DNA of 64,000 nucleotides from Variovorax sp. JS1663 (GTDB lineage: Bacteria > Pseudomonadota > Gammaproteobacteria > Burkholderiales > Burkholderiaceae_C): positions 43,194-107,193 of the forward strand of contig NZ_LYMK01000026.1 of assembly GCF_002157355.1 (NCBI RefSeq). Reading direction: 5' to 3'. How positions within the stretch are numbered: the first letter of the stretch is position 1; every line of letters begins with the position of its first letter. Under the pieces are notes generated by a model. That model searched no databases. It had not been told where the DNA came from and worked only from the letters and a program-made list of their open reading frames with translations. Made by a program: the position numbers and the translations under genes. Positions 53,332 to 61,527 of this stretch are shown piece by piece.

Positions 53332-54179
53332 TGGACGCGTTCGGCATGGATCGCCCTGTGCTCCGCTACCACGGCGGGAAGTTCCGCTTGGCGGCTTGGG
53401 TGCTCCAGTTTTTTCCGCCGCACAAGGTGTACGTCGAACCGTTCGGAGGTGGTGCAAGCGTGCTTGCGCAGAAGGAGCCGGCGCCAACCGAGGTCTACAA
53501 CGACCTGGATTCTCGAGTTGTTGGCCTGTTCCGCGTGCTGCGCGACGAGGTCAAGGCCGCTGAACTAGCGCGGCGGCTTTCCCTGACGCCGTTCTCCCGC
53601 GAAGAGTACGAGGGCTGGTGCTATGCAGAGCCTGTCGACGACATCGACGCCGCGCATCAGATCGTCGCCCGTGGGTTCATGGGGCAGTCCAGCAAGGGCA
53701 TCTGGCAGCGGAGCGGGCTGGACACTCGCGTCAACCCGGACGGCTACTGCTCCCGGCTCAACGCATTGCGCGCCACGCCAGAGGCCTGCATGGCGATGGC
53801 CAAGCGCCTCGCGACGGTGCTGATTGAGCACGACGAGGCGCTCGACGTCATCCGGCGCCATGACAGGCCGGACGCGCTTATCTACTGCGATCCGCCATAC
53901 CTGACGAAGCAGGGCCGCGGGACGCGCATCTACACGCACGACTTCGACATGGAAGACCACCGCAACCTCGCGGCAGAACTGCGCGACGTGTCCGCCATGG
54001 TCATCCTCAGCGGCTACCCCAGCGAGCTCTATGACGAGCAGTACCGAGGCTGGGAGCGCCACGAGCGTAAGGCGATGGCCGATGGCGCGCGCGAGCGAAC
54101 CGAGGTCGTTTGGCTCAACCAGGCATGCAGTGAAGCGCTCTATCGCGCGCGCGGCGGCCTCTTTGCGGACGCAGCATGA
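53331..54179 (+). CDS. Dam-type DNA adenine methyltransferase (D12 class)
   Basis: A 282-residue N6-adenine methylase. The SAM-binding motif I is VEPFGGGASVL (about residue 40), the N-terminal motif X is RYHGGKFRLAAW, and the catalytic motif IV is IYCDPPYL (about residue 183). The arrangement is the alpha class as in Dam and phage T4 Dam. It probably protects phage DNA against host restriction; the target sequence cannot be read from the protein. Confidence 0.93.
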   Translation: MDAFGMDRPVLRYHGGKFRLAAWVLQFFPPHKVYVEPFGGGASVLAQKEPAPTEVYNDLDSRVVGLFRVLRDEVKAAELARRLSLTPFSREEYEGWCYAEPVDDIDAAHQIVARGFMGQSSKGIWQRSGLDTRVNPDGYCSRLNALRATPEACMAMAKRLATVLIEHDEALDVIRRHDRPDALIYCDPPYLTKQGRGTRIYTHDFDMEDHRNLAAELRDVSAMVILSGYPSELYDEQYRGWERHERKAMADGARERTEVVWLNQACSEALYRARGGLFADAA

Positions 54180-54424
54180 ACCACATCCAGAAGCTTGTAG
54201 CCCAGCGCCGCACGCACGAGATCCTGGCGCGCGGGCTCGACATCGAGATCTGCATGGCGCTCGGCGACCGGGAAGGTGCCGCCCGCGCGCTGCGGGAGCA
54301 GAACGCCCTGTGCGCTGCACGCTTCGCTCAGCTCGAGCAGCTGGAGGAGGAGGGCGGCTGCTACTTCAGCCTGGCGGGCGAAATGTCGCGGATGCAGGCA
54401 GCGGCAAAGAAGGCGCTCGCATGA
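54176..54424 (+). CDS. Hypothetical phage protein (82 residues)
   Basis: A helical protein beginning MNHIQKLVAQRRTHEILARG, rich in Glu/Ala/Arg. ATGA overlaps join it to the methylase and to the HNH gene. No family recognised. Confidence 0.6.
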   Translation: MNHIQKLVAQRRTHEILARGLDIEICMALGDREGAARALREQNALCAARFAQLEQLEEEGGCYFSLAGEMSRMQAAAKKALA

Positions 54425-54906
54425 TTTCAGGCGCGGCTATTCCAATTCCATCTACTGGCCTGCGCTATGCAGCGCGGGCAGATGGAACCATTGTTTCCCT
54501 CGTTCGGCCCGATGCGCCATATGACCTGAAGCCGATTCGGTGCGCCGACGGCTACTCGCGAGTGCAGATCCGGTTCTTGGGCGGCACCAAGAAGATGATG
54601 GCCGTTCATCGCCTAGTGGCCGAAGTGCACTGTGGGAACCCGCACGGGCTGCCCGAGGTGAATCACCGCGATGGTGTAAAGGCCCACAACGCCGCCAGCA
54701 ATCTGGAGTGGGTCACCAGGGCGGAGAACATCCAACACGCAGTACGAACCGGCCTGCACCGGGCGCGCCCTGAGCACGCGCGAGCCACCCGCCAATCGGT
54801 AGCTGCGCTGCGCGACACCGGCCTGACGATGCAGCAAGTCGCGGATGCGCTCGGGTGCGGGCTTGCCACCGTGCATCGCTATGAGCACATGGCAGGGGGC
54901 GCTTGA
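54421..54906 (+). CDS. HNH homing-type endonuclease with C-terminal HTH
   Basis: A 161-residue protein. The N-terminal part is beta-rich. The HNH core is MAVHRLVAEVHCGN ... EVNHRDGVKAHNAASNLEWVT (His, Asn-His, Asn-Leu). A C-terminal helix-turn-helix follows (LTMQQVADALGCGLATVHRYE). It is coupled by 4-bp overlaps to its neighbours, so it is integrated into the operon rather than loosely inserted. Confidence 0.85.
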   Translation: MISGAAIPIPSTGLRYAARADGTIVSLVRPDAPYDLKPIRCADGYSRVQIRFLGGTKKMMAVHRLVAEVHCGNPHGLPEVNHRDGVKAHNAASNLEWVTRAENIQHAVRTGLHRARPEHARATRQSVAALRDTGLTMQQVADALGCGLATVHRYEHMAGGA

Positions 54907-54908
54907 GG

Positions 54909-55772
54909 ATGCCAAACCGCCTTGTCCGCGAAGGCCTCATGGAATCCGAGGCCGTGCTGTCCCTTCCAGTGGAAGGGCGGTGGCTCTTCGTGATCATCAT
55001 CCTGTCGGCCGATGACGTCGGCCTGTTCGAAGCGACCGAGTTCAAGCTCGCGCGCCGTGCTGACGTCAACCGCGACCTGGCCGGCAAGCTTCTGCAGATG
55101 ATCGCGGATGCCGACCTCATCCGGCTGTACGTGGTCGACAGCAAGCGCTACGGCTTCATCCCGAAGTTCCGGCAACGCCTGCAGATCAAGACATCCAAGT
55201 ATCCGTTGCCGCCCCGTGCGATCTTTCAGGATGATTCCGACGCACTCAACAAAATCAATGAGTTAGCTAGCAAAACAACCGTTGGAGCGCCGGTGGGCAG
55301 CGGTTGTACAACTGTTGGCCAACCGCCTGAAGCGGAACTAGAACAAGAACCTGAAGGGAAGGTATCGGAGCTTCGGAACTCTTCGAGTTCCTCTGCTCCT
55401 CGTCGCCGGCGCAAGGCCGCCGACCTGCCAGTCTGCCCCTTCGATCGAATCGTCGCGGTCTACCACGAGATGCTGCCCGAGTTGCCTGGCGTCAGAGTGG
55501 TGCGCCAAGGCGGCAAGCGGCAGAAGGCGGTCGCATCGATGTGGCACTGGGTCATGACGTCGATCAAGGGCGACGGATCACGGCGCGCCACCACTGCCGA
55601 GCAGGGTGTCGAGTGGTTTCGGGACTACTTCGAACGCGCTCGCAACAGCGACTGGATCATGGGCCGCCTGCCGCGCGGGCCAGGGCACGAGAACTGGGAA
55701 GCAGACCTCGACTACCTGTGCTCTGAAGCCGGCATGAAGCGGGTCATCGAGAAGACAAAGGCTCCGACATGA
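54909..55772 (+). CDS. Phage replication initiator / O-like protein
   Basis: A 287-residue protein. The N-terminal 110 residues form a winged-helix-type domain (LVREGLMESEAVLSLPVEGR ... DDVGLFEATEFKLARRADV). The middle is a low-complexity linker (Ser/Thr/Glu, residues 115-175). The C-terminal domain, FDRIVAVYHEMLPELPGVRV and WFRDYFERARNSDWIMGRLP, resembles phage replication and helicase-loading proteins. It stands directly before dnaB, as lambda O stands before P. The linker DNA carries clustered inverted repeats. Confidence 0.75.
   Translation: MPNRLVREGLMESEAVLSLPVEGRWLFVIIILSADDVGLFEATEFKLARRADVNRDLAGKLLQMIADADLIRLYVVDSKRYGFIPKFRQRLQIKTSKYPLPPRAIFQDDSDALNKINELASKTTVGAPVGSGCTTVGQPPEAELEQEPEGKVSELRNSSSSSAPRRRRKAADLPVCPFDRIVAVYHEMLPELPGVRVVRQGGKRQKAVASMWHWVMTSIKGDGSRRATTAEQGVEWFRDYFERARNSDWIMGRLPRGPGHENWEADLDYLCSEAGMKRVIEKTKAPT
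55276..55326. other. Candidate phage replication origin (CAAC/GTTG cluster inside the initiator gene)
   Basis: Within the linker-coding part of the initiator gene are CAACCGTTGG (55276-55285), the inverted repeat GCGGTTG (55300-55306) / CAACCGC (55320-55326), and the palindromes TTGTACAA (55304-55311) and TTGGCCAA (55315-55322). The upstream 55245-55280 is comparatively AT-rich. Lambda-type phages place their origin in the same part of the O gene. Confidence 0.45.
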
Positions 55773-57223
55773 ACGGCCGCGCCAACATCCCCTTCGAGCA
55801 CGACCGCGAGATCGCGCAGCTGCGCATCCCGCCGCACTCCATCGAAGCCGAGTCGAGCGTGCTCGGCAGCCTGCTGCTGGACAACTACGGCTGGGACCGC
55901 GTCGGCGACCTTCTGGCCGAGGACGACTTCTACCGGCACGAGCACCGGCTGGTCTTCGCGGCCATCGCGCGGCTGATCAACGCCTGCAAGCCGGCCGACG
56001 TCATCACCGTCTTCGCCGACCTGGAGAAGCAGGGCAAGCACACCGAGGCCGGCGGGTTGCCCTACCTGCACTCGCTGGCGCAGGTGGCCCTGTCGGGGAG
56101 CAACGTCCGGCGCTACGCGGAGATCGTGCGCGAGCGCGCGGTGCTGCGGAAGCTGATCGGCGCTGCCGACGAGATCTCGACCGCGGCCTTCAACGTGCAG
56201 GGCCGCGAGGTCGAGGGCCTGCTGGACGAGGCGATGCAGAAGGTGATGGCGATCAGCCCGGACGCTGCGGCCGACGACTGGGAGGCGATGGAGAGCATGG
56301 TCGTGCGCGAGCTCGACATGATCCAGGAGCGCCAGGAAGGACGCACCGGCAACCAGCCCCCCGACTTCATTCCGACCGGCCTGACCGACCTTGACGAGAT
56401 GCTGGACGGCGGCCTGCGGCCCGGGCAGTTGATCATCGTCGGCGCGCGCCCCAGCATGGGCAAGAGCGCGTTCGCGGACAGCATCGGCATTCACGTGGCG
56501 CGCAACCTCGGGCTGCCGGTGGGCAAGTTCTCGATGGAGATGCAGAACCACGAGGGCGGCCAGCGCGCGCTGTCGGCTGAGGGCAGCATCCCGCTGCATG
56601 CGTTGCGCCGGCCGGAGCGCATGAGCGATGTGCACTGGGGCAGCCTGACAAAGGCCGTGGAGATGCTGCGGCAGATTCCCTTCTACAGCAACGAGAAGGG
56701 CGGCTTGAACATCAACCAAGTGCGCGCGAAGGCGAGGGCGCTGAAGCGCAAGCGCGGACTGAAGCTGCTGCTGGTCGACTACCTGCAACTGATGGCCGGC
56801 ACCGATCCGCGCGTGTCGCAGCGGACCTACCAACTCGAGGAGGCCAGCCGCGGCCTGAAGGCTCTGGCCAAGGAATTGGGCGTTCCGGTCGTCGCGCTGG
56901 CGCAGGTGGGCCGCGGCGTCGAGAAGGAGACCGATCCGATGCCGCGCTTGTCCGACCTGAAGGACTGCGGTGCCATCGAACAGGACGCCGACATCGTGCT
57001 GTTCATCGACCGGCCGATCCAACGCAAGCCCGATTTGGACGCCGAGTGGAAGTACTACGCGCGCGCCCTGTTGGCCAAGCAGCGCGGCGGCCGCACTGGC
57101 TATCTCGACTTCACCTACGTGGGAGAGCACACGCGGTTCATGGACTGGCCGCGAGACACGCCCATCCCCACCAACCAGGTGCGCGTGGCGCGCTCCAACC
57201 AATCGAAAGGCGGTGACCTGTGA
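55769..57223 (+). CDS. DnaB-type replicative helicase
   Basis: A 484-residue hexameric helicase. The N-terminal DnaB domain begins LRIPPHSIEAESSVLGSLLL. The C-terminal RecA-like domain has Walker A GARPSMGKSAFA (about residue 230), Walker B KLLLVDYLQLM, and ends FTYVGEHTRFMDW. It unwinds the phage origin with the upstream initiator. The 4-bp overlap shows cotranslation. Confidence 0.94.
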   Translation: MNGRANIPFEHDREIAQLRIPPHSIEAESSVLGSLLLDNYGWDRVGDLLAEDDFYRHEHRLVFAAIARLINACKPADVITVFADLEKQGKHTEAGGLPYLHSLAQVALSGSNVRRYAEIVRERAVLRKLIGAADEISTAAFNVQGREVEGLLDEAMQKVMAISPDAAADDWEAMESMVVRELDMIQERQEGRTGNQPPDFIPTGLTDLDEMLDGGLRPGQLIIVGARPSMGKSAFADSIGIHVARNLGLPVGKFSMEMQNHEGGQRALSAEGSIPLHALRRPERMSDVHWGSLTKAVEMLRQIPFYSNEKGGLNINQVRAKARALKRKRGLKLLLVDYLQLMAGTDPRVSQRTYQLEEASRGLKALAKELGVPVVALAQVGRGVEKETDPMPRLSDLKDCGAIEQDADIVLFIDRPIQRKPDLDAEWKYYARALLAKQRGGRTGYLDFTYVGEHTRFMDWPRDTPIPTNQVRVARSNQSKGGDL

Positions 57224-57696
57224 CCGAAGGCTCCTACCTCCTGAAACGCATCCGTGCCCGCTGCATCGACGATGCCGGCTGCTGGGTGTGGCAGGGCACC
57301 TGTCAGAAGGGTGTCATGCCGATGATCAATGTCGGCGGCAGCATCGTGTCGGTGCGGCGAGTCGTCTTCACCGAGTTGAATGGCCCAGTCAAGCCTGGGC
57401 ACGAAATCACCGTGAGTTGCGAGACGGCGCGCTGCGTGAGGTGCGTCGAAGAGGTGACCTACGCCGAGCGCCGTCGCCGCATGGCGGTGAAGCGCAACAC
57501 CGATTCCTATCCTCGCCTCATCCCGCCGCACGCCAAGCTGTCGGCCGAGAAGGCGCGCGAGATCCGGGCCAGTGATGAGCCGACTGCGGTGCTGGCCGAG
57601 CGGTATGGCGTCAGCAAGGCCTCGATCGGCTACGTGAAGATCGGGAAGACCTGGGCGCCGCCGTCGCCTTGGGATGGCCTGGGAGCGCGGTCGTGA
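57220..57696 (+). CDS. Degenerate HNH-family protein with C-terminal HTH
   Basis: A 158-residue protein with the outline of phage HNH nucleases (CIDDAGCWVWQGT ... VSVRRVVFTELNGPVKPGHEITVSCETARCVRCVEEVT). The expected catalytic His of the HRV segment is Arg, and the HxCxN and NPxHL positions are replaced (SCETARC, VRCVEEV). The C-terminal helix-turn-helix LSAEKAREIRASDEPTAVLAERYGVSKASIGYV is intact. It is probably a DNA-binding protein derived from a homing nuclease. Coupled by GTGA overlap to dnaB. Confidence 0.65.
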   Translation: MTEGSYLLKRIRARCIDDAGCWVWQGTCQKGVMPMINVGGSIVSVRRVVFTELNGPVKPGHEITVSCETARCVRCVEEVTYAERRRRMAVKRNTDSYPRLIPPHAKLSAEKAREIRASDEPTAVLAERYGVSKASIGYVKIGKTWAPPSPWDGLGARS

Positions 57697-58007
57697 GCAT
57701 CGCCGACACCATCCTCAACGTCTTCGGCGCGGACGAGGAACTGACGAACCGCGAGTTGTGCGCTCGTACGGGCTACGGGATCACGGTCGTTGCCACGTAC
57801 ACGGCTCGGCTGAGGGAGCGCGGGCTCCTGGAGTACGTGGGCGATGGATGTAGGCCGGTGGTGCACCGCCTGGCGGGCGCCGCGCGCATCCGGGCGGAAA
57901 TGCTGGCCAGCGCGGCGCAGGCCGCGCCGGATACCGCTGACGGCTCGATCCTGGGCAATGCGAAACGGCAGCCGGCCAGCGTTTTCGACCTCGGGAGGTG
58001 CTCATGA
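57693..58007 (+). CDS. Putative winged-helix phage protein (104 residues)
   Basis: The GTG-initiated protein begins MSIADTILNVFGADEELTNR, and the region LTNRELCARTGYGITVVATYTARLRERGLLEYVG reads as a winged helix. The C-terminal part is Ala rich. It overlaps both neighbours by 4 bp. It may regulate or assist recombination; the role is not known. Confidence 0.6.
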   Translation: MSIADTILNVFGADEELTNRELCARTGYGITVVATYTARLRERGLLEYVGDGCRPVVHRLAGAARIRAEMLASAAQAAPDTADGSILGNAKRQPASVFDLGRCS

Positions 58008-58519
58008 TCTACATCGGCGTGGATCCTGGCATCGCAGGGGCAATCGCCTTCATCGACGGCGCGACGGGCGCGGCGAAGGTGTTCGACCTGCCGCTGAAGG
58101 CGACCGAGCGCCGCATCGATGGCTTGGCTCTCGCGCTGCTGATGCGCGAGCACGCGCCGGCGGCGATCGGCGGCCGGGCCTATCTCGAGCAACTGCACGC
58201 GCGCGCCAGCGGTGGCGGCATGCAGCAGATGGGTTCGATGATGAAGACGGTTGGGATCATCCTGGGCGCCATCGACTGCACGAAGTTCCCGCTGGTTGAG
58301 GTGACGCCGCAGAAGTGGAAGGGGAAGTTCGGGCTGATCGACAAGAACCCCGATCGCAAGCAGAAGCAGTCGGAGCGCGATCGCATGCGCAAGGCGAAGT
58401 CGCTGGACATGGCGCGCAGGCTGTTCCCATCTTTGCAGGCTGACCTGAAGCGCGCCGCCGACGATGGGCGCGCCGAGGCCCTCCTGATCGCCCACTGGGG
58501 AAGGATCACGCAGTCATGA
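58004..58519 (+). CDS. RuvC-like Holliday junction resolvase/nuclease
   Basis: A 171-residue RNase H-fold protein. The first acidic residue is in YIGVDPGIAGAIAFID, a second in AIGGRAYLEQLHA, and the last pair in ADDGRAEALLIAHWG. This is the pattern of RuvC and phage RuvC-like resolvases. GGGAGG lies before ATG 58004. It probably resolves branched DNA before packaging. Confidence 0.82.
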   Translation: MIYIGVDPGIAGAIAFIDGATGAAKVFDLPLKATERRIDGLALALLMREHAPAAIGGRAYLEQLHARASGGGMQQMGSMMKTVGIILGAIDCTKFPLVEVTPQKWKGKFGLIDKNPDRKQKQSERDRMRKAKSLDMARRLFPSLQADLKRAADDGRAEALLIAHWGRITQS

Positions 58520-58719
58520 ACTCCTGCGGCACCTGCGTGCATTGGTCCCTGGTCGGCGAGCTTGGCCAGATGGGGTATGGGCAATGTGCAGCGCGGCCGA
58601 TGCCCCAGCGAATCGCGATCACCACGGCAGCGCAGACCACCTGCCGCGTGCAGAAGTACGTGAAGGCTCCAGTCAAGGTGCTGCGGGAGCGGGAGAACGC
58701 GAAGGGGACGCTGCTGTGA
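58516..58719 (+). CDS. Cysteine-containing small phage protein (67 residues)
   Basis: The N-terminal CGTCVHW and the later YGQC and TTCRVQKY pattern resembles small zinc-binding phage proteins. ATG overlaps the previous stop. Function unknown. Confidence 0.6.
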   Translation: MNSCGTCVHWSLVGELGQMGYGQCAARPMPQRIAITTAAQTTCRVQKYVKAPVKVLRERENAKGTLL

Positions 58720-58949
58720 ACCTGTTCGCCTTCCTCCTGAGCGCTGCGGTGGTGGTCGGCACCATGGTTTGCGTGCTGCCGCGGGATGTATTGATCGTAT
58801 GCGCAACGCTTGTTCTGGGCATGCTCTACGTCCTGTATGTGTCTCTGATAGTCCACTTCGAAGGATGGGCGTACGCTATGTTTACGACGGTTGTGCTGCC
58901 GGTTGCCTTCATTGCCTTCTGGCTTGCGGTTGATCGGGGATGGCTGTGA
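58716..58949 (+). CDS. Small phage membrane protein (77 residues)
   Basis: Three hydrophobic segments (LFAFLLSAAVVVGTMVCV, VLIVCATLVLGMLYVLYV, MFTTVVLPVAFIAFWLAV). The GTG start overlaps the previous stop. Holin-like in size, but in the replication region, so a lysis role is not supported. Confidence 0.6.
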   Translation: MNLFAFLLSAAVVVGTMVCVLPRDVLIVCATLVLGMLYVLYVSLIVHFEGWAYAMFTTVVLPVAFIAFWLAVDRGWL

Positions 58950-59122
58950 ACTGCACCCGCTGTGGCCGCACCCTCCGCGCTCCTGTCCTGCTGGGCGGCC
59001 TCGCGTTTGGCCGAGTGTGCGCTGCCGCGATGGGAGTTGTTCCGAAGCGCAAGCGCATTGCTGCCCGCGCGCCGAAGCCCGACAGCCGGCAGCAGGACCT
59101 GTTTGCTGAGGTGCGGTCGTGA
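58940..59122 (+). CDS. Zinc-ribbon phage protein (60 residues)
   Basis: MAVNCTRCGRTLRAPVLLGG shows a CxxC pair with a distal Cys in GRVCA, followed by a basic tail ending QQDLFAEV. The pattern is common in phages just before ninB. It overlaps the upstream gene by 10 bases and ninB by 4. Confidence 0.7.
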   Translation: MAVNCTRCGRTLRAPVLLGGLAFGRVCAAAMGVVPKRKRIAARAPKPDSRQQDLFAEVRS

Positions 59123-59562
59123 CGCACACCTTCGTCCTGCACGACGTAGACCAGGGCCACAAGGTGGTCGCCAGTTCGCTGTGGCCCTGGGCCAAGGAGC
59201 AGTTGCAACTCGGGCGGAAGTTGGTCCTGAAGGCCGACGAACTCGAAGACGACAAGAGCGACCGCCAGCGCCGGTACTACCACGGGGTGGTGCTGGCCGA
59301 GATCGCCGAGCAGGCGCGGGCCAACGGGCAGAAATTCCCTCTGAAGGTCTGGAAGGAGCACTTCCGCGAGACCTACCTCGGCTCCCGTTGGGAGACGCGT
59401 ACGGACCCGATGACCGGCAACAAGAAGCGCCGGAAGGTCCGCATCAGCACCGAGGACCTCGGCGTCAAGAAATACAGCGAGCTGATCGAGAAGGTGACGG
59501 CATTCGCCGTTACGGAGCTCGGCGTGCGCTTCAGCGTCTCGCGCTGGCAGGACTACCAATGA
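59119..59562 (+). CDS. ninB: NinB-like recombination protein
   Basis: A 147-residue NinB/Orf family protein: LELDDKSDRQRRYYHG-like core (DDKSDRQRRYYHGVVLAEIA), KVWKEHFRETYLG, and the end ITKVTAFAVTELGVRFS-like. NinB (lambda Orf) binds single-stranded DNA and supports Red recombination by replacing host RecFOR. The GTG start overlaps the previous stop. It forms a natural partner of Bet and the YqaJ nuclease. Confidence 0.88.
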   Translation: MTHTFVLHDVDQGHKVVASSLWPWAKEQLQLGRKLVLKADELEDDKSDRQRRYYHGVVLAEIAEQARANGQKFPLKVWKEHFRETYLGSRWETRTDPMTGNKKRRKVRISTEDLGVKKYSELIEKVTAFAVTELGVRFSVSRWQDYQ

Positions 59563-59576
59563 GAGAGGAAACCACC

Positions 59577-59804
59577 ATGGAAGCGACGATCGAGCACTCC
59601 GAAGCGAACCCATTCAAGCACCAGAAGAACATCATCCTGGTTGGCACGAAGGGCCGCATCCTGTGGGCAAAGGCCTGCACGTGCACCGCTGGCATCCACC
59701 ACCCGGAGGGCTACGTTCTGCCGGGCGGGGAGCGCACGCAGAACCGGGCCCGTGCAGAGTTCGCCGCCTCGACCATCGACTACCTCAGCCAGGGGGCCGC
59801 GTGA
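59577..59804 (+). CDS. Hypothetical phage protein (75 residues)
   Basis: It begins MEATIEHSEANPFKHQKNII and has CTCTAGIHHPEGYVLPGGER. ATG 59577 has GAGGAAACC before it; an ATG at 59559 overlapping the ninB stop is an alternative. No family recognised. Confidence 0.6.
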   Translation: MEATIEHSEANPFKHQKNIILVGTKGRILWAKACTCTAGIHHPEGYVLPGGERTQNRARAEFAASTIDYLSQGAA

Positions 59805-60283
59805 CGCTCCGCCGCAGTGCCTTCGGCCGCCGCGCGATGCTGGAGCGAAAGCCTTACACGGGGATGATCCTTGCGCGCCGCGTCGGCCTGGGCCTGACGA
59901 TCGACAAGCCGCGCGCCGCCGTGCTCGCAGACTGCGCCGGGCCCGCGCAGCCGGTGCCGAAGGTCGTCCCGGTCGAGCACGAAGGCTACCGCCGCCTGGT
60001 GGCCGCGCTTCCCTGCAAGCACTGCGGATTGGTCGGCTACAGCCAGGCCGCGCACCCGAACATGAACAAGGGCGCCGGCACCAAGACCGACGACAGGCTG
60101 TGCTTCCCCCTGTGCTGCGACCGGCCCGGCGTCGTCGGCTGCCACGTCGCCTTCGACCAGAAGGCCCTGTTCACCAAGGAAGCACGGCGCCTCGTCGAAG
60201 CGGCCTGGGGCGCCGACACGCGCCGCCAGATCCTGGCCGCGGGCAACTGGCCGACCGACCTGCCGCTGTGGAGCGAGGAATGA
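59801..60283 (+). CDS. DUF968-like HNH phage protein
   Basis: A 160-residue protein. The core is LPCKHCGLVGYSQAAHPNMNKGAGTKTDDRLCFPLCCDRPGVVGCHVAFD, a DUF968/HNH-like zinc nuclease pattern with CxxC and conserved His. These occupy the place of lambda ninG/rap-type recombination nucleases. The GTG start overlaps the previous gene by 4 bp. Confidence 0.78.
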   Translation: MTLRRSAFGRRAMLERKPYTGMILARRVGLGLTIDKPRAAVLADCAGPAQPVPKVVPVEHEGYRRLVAALPCKHCGLVGYSQAAHPNMNKGAGTKTDDRLCFPLCCDRPGVVGCHVAFDQKALFTKEARRLVEAAWGADTRRQILAAGNWPTDLPLWSEE

Positions 60284-60528
60284 CCCGCGCCGAAGGCTGG
60301 ATCGAATGGCGCGGAGGACCTTGCCCTGTGCCGGCGACTGCCCGAGTGGAGGTGATCCAGCCTGCACGGCACGCGCGCGGCTTGGCCGTCGCCTTCAACT
60401 GGGGCGGCCGCCGCGGGGGAGACCCCGTGCTGTTTTGGCGATTTGAGCGGCATGGCCCGATAGGCGCACTCGCGCTCGCCGGCGCCCGCTCGCACCTCAG
60501 ACCAACCACCACCAAGGAGCATTCATGA
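60280..60528 (+). CDS. Hypothetical phage protein (82 residues)
   Basis: It starts MTRAEGWIEWRGGPCPVPAT and is beta-rich with several Trp (FNWGGRRGGDPVLFWRFERH). The pattern IEWxGGxCPV is frequent in phage early genes. It overlaps the flanking genes by 4 bp. Function unknown. Confidence 0.65.
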   Translation: MTRAEGWIEWRGGPCPVPATARVEVIQPARHARGLAVAFNWGGRRGGDPVLFWRFERHGPIGALALAGARSHLRPTTTKEHS

Positions 60529-60740
60529 CATCGAGCACCAAGGTTCTCTGGCGCGTCCAAGTTCGCAAGAGCAGGGCGCACAAGTGGGTGAACAAGGGGC
60601 TATACGAAACCCGCGATGCAGCTCGCGCCCAAGCGCATTACCTGCGCACTGGCCGTGTACGAGGCGGCGAAGTCCTCTGGGATACGGCCTACGGCTTCGG
60701 CAACACCCGCGTAGTGCGCTACGAGAAGGGAGCGAAATGA
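60525..60740 (+). CDS. Small basic phage protein (71 residues)
   Basis: MTSSTKVLWRVQVRKSRAHK, then GLYETRDAARAQAHYLRTGR, looks like a small alpha-beta protein. It overlaps both neighbours. No family recognised. Confidence 0.6.
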   Translation: MTSSTKVLWRVQVRKSRAHKWVNKGLYETRDAARAQAHYLRTGRVRGGEVLWDTAYGFGNTRVVRYEKGAK

Positions 60741-61180
60741 TGGACCTCGACGGCATCCTTATCGCCGGCTCACTGGTAGCCATACCGCTGGCAGTTGCAG
60801 GGCTGGGCGCCTTGGCCTGGCGCAAGCGCAGGCGGGAAGCGCGCAAGGAGGCGGAGGCGCTGGTGCGGCGTGCCGGCCAGGTCCCGATGCCCCCGATGCC
60901 CGCGCCTGCCAGCCATATCTACTGGAGGTCGACGCCGCGGCGCCCCGCGTTTCCGCCGCCAGCAGTGGCACAAGGGCATGTGCCGGACAACTACCTGCCT
61001 CTGTCGTCGGCCGCGATGTTCTCGTCGAGCAGCCCGTCCCCGGCCGCCGAGCCATGCCGCGCATCGTCGTTCTCCAGCGGCGGCGGTGGCAACTACGGCG
61101 GCGGCGGTGCCTCGGGATCTTGGGACAGCGGTTCGTCGTCGAGCGACAGCAGTTCTTCTTCATCGTCCAACGGAGATTGA
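60737..61180 (+). CDS. Single-pass membrane protein with Ser/Gly-rich tail
   Basis: A 147-residue protein. One N-terminal transmembrane helix (ILIAGSLVAIPLAVAGLGAL) is followed by a basic stop-transfer sequence RKRRREARKE, a Pro-rich linker and a low-complexity tail of Gly and Ser (GGGGNYGGGGASGSW, then serine runs). Such tails resemble those of TPM-domain membrane proteins, but no TPM domain is present. Orientation suggests a cytoplasmic tail. Unknown role. Confidence 0.6.
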   Translation: MMDLDGILIAGSLVAIPLAVAGLGALAWRKRRREARKEAEALVRRAGQVPMPPMPAPASHIYWRSTPRRPAFPPPAVAQGHVPDNYLPLSSAAMFSSSSPSPAAEPCRASSFSSGGGGNYGGGGASGSWDSGSSSSDSSSSSSSNGD

Positions 61181-61182
61181 CC

Positions 61183-61527
61183 ATGAACCACCACCTCACA
61201 ACCATCGCAGCCCTGCCCACCACCGCAGGCACCGGCTCGGCGCTGATCCCCGAGCGCAACCCCAGCCGGCCGCGGTTCGAGCTCACGGCCGAGGACATGG
61301 CGGCTGCGGGGTATCCGGTTGTGTACTGGGAGCCAGCGAAGCAGGACGCCGCCTCACGCGTCAACATCGTCCACGTCACCATCGACGCGGCCGATATGCA
61401 GACGCCCAGCCAGGCCCGTGCAGCCATCAAGGAGGCCATCGACGAGATCCGCGAAGCTGAGGAAGCCAAGGACCGCAGCTTTGCCGAGAAGGTCGAGCAC
61501 ACCCGTCTATTCGGGGGCAGCCTCTGA
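61183..61527 (+). CDS. Hypothetical phage protein (114 residues)
   Basis: It begins MNHHLTTIAALPTTAGTGSA and includes FELTAEDMAAAGYPVVYWEP and a charged helix EAIDEIREAEEAKDRSFAEK. Its stop overlaps the next ATG by one base. No family recognised. Confidence 0.6.
   Translation: MNHHLTTIAALPTTAGTGSALIPERNPSRPRFELTAEDMAAAGYPVVYWEPAKQDAASRVNIVHVTIDAADMQTPSQARAAIKEAIDEIREAEEAKDRSFAEKVEHTRLFGGSL

Noticed and set aside
58716..58949. Three-helix membrane protein as holin
   Set aside because: No endolysin or spanin gene is near, and it lies between replication and recombination genes; size alone is not evidence.
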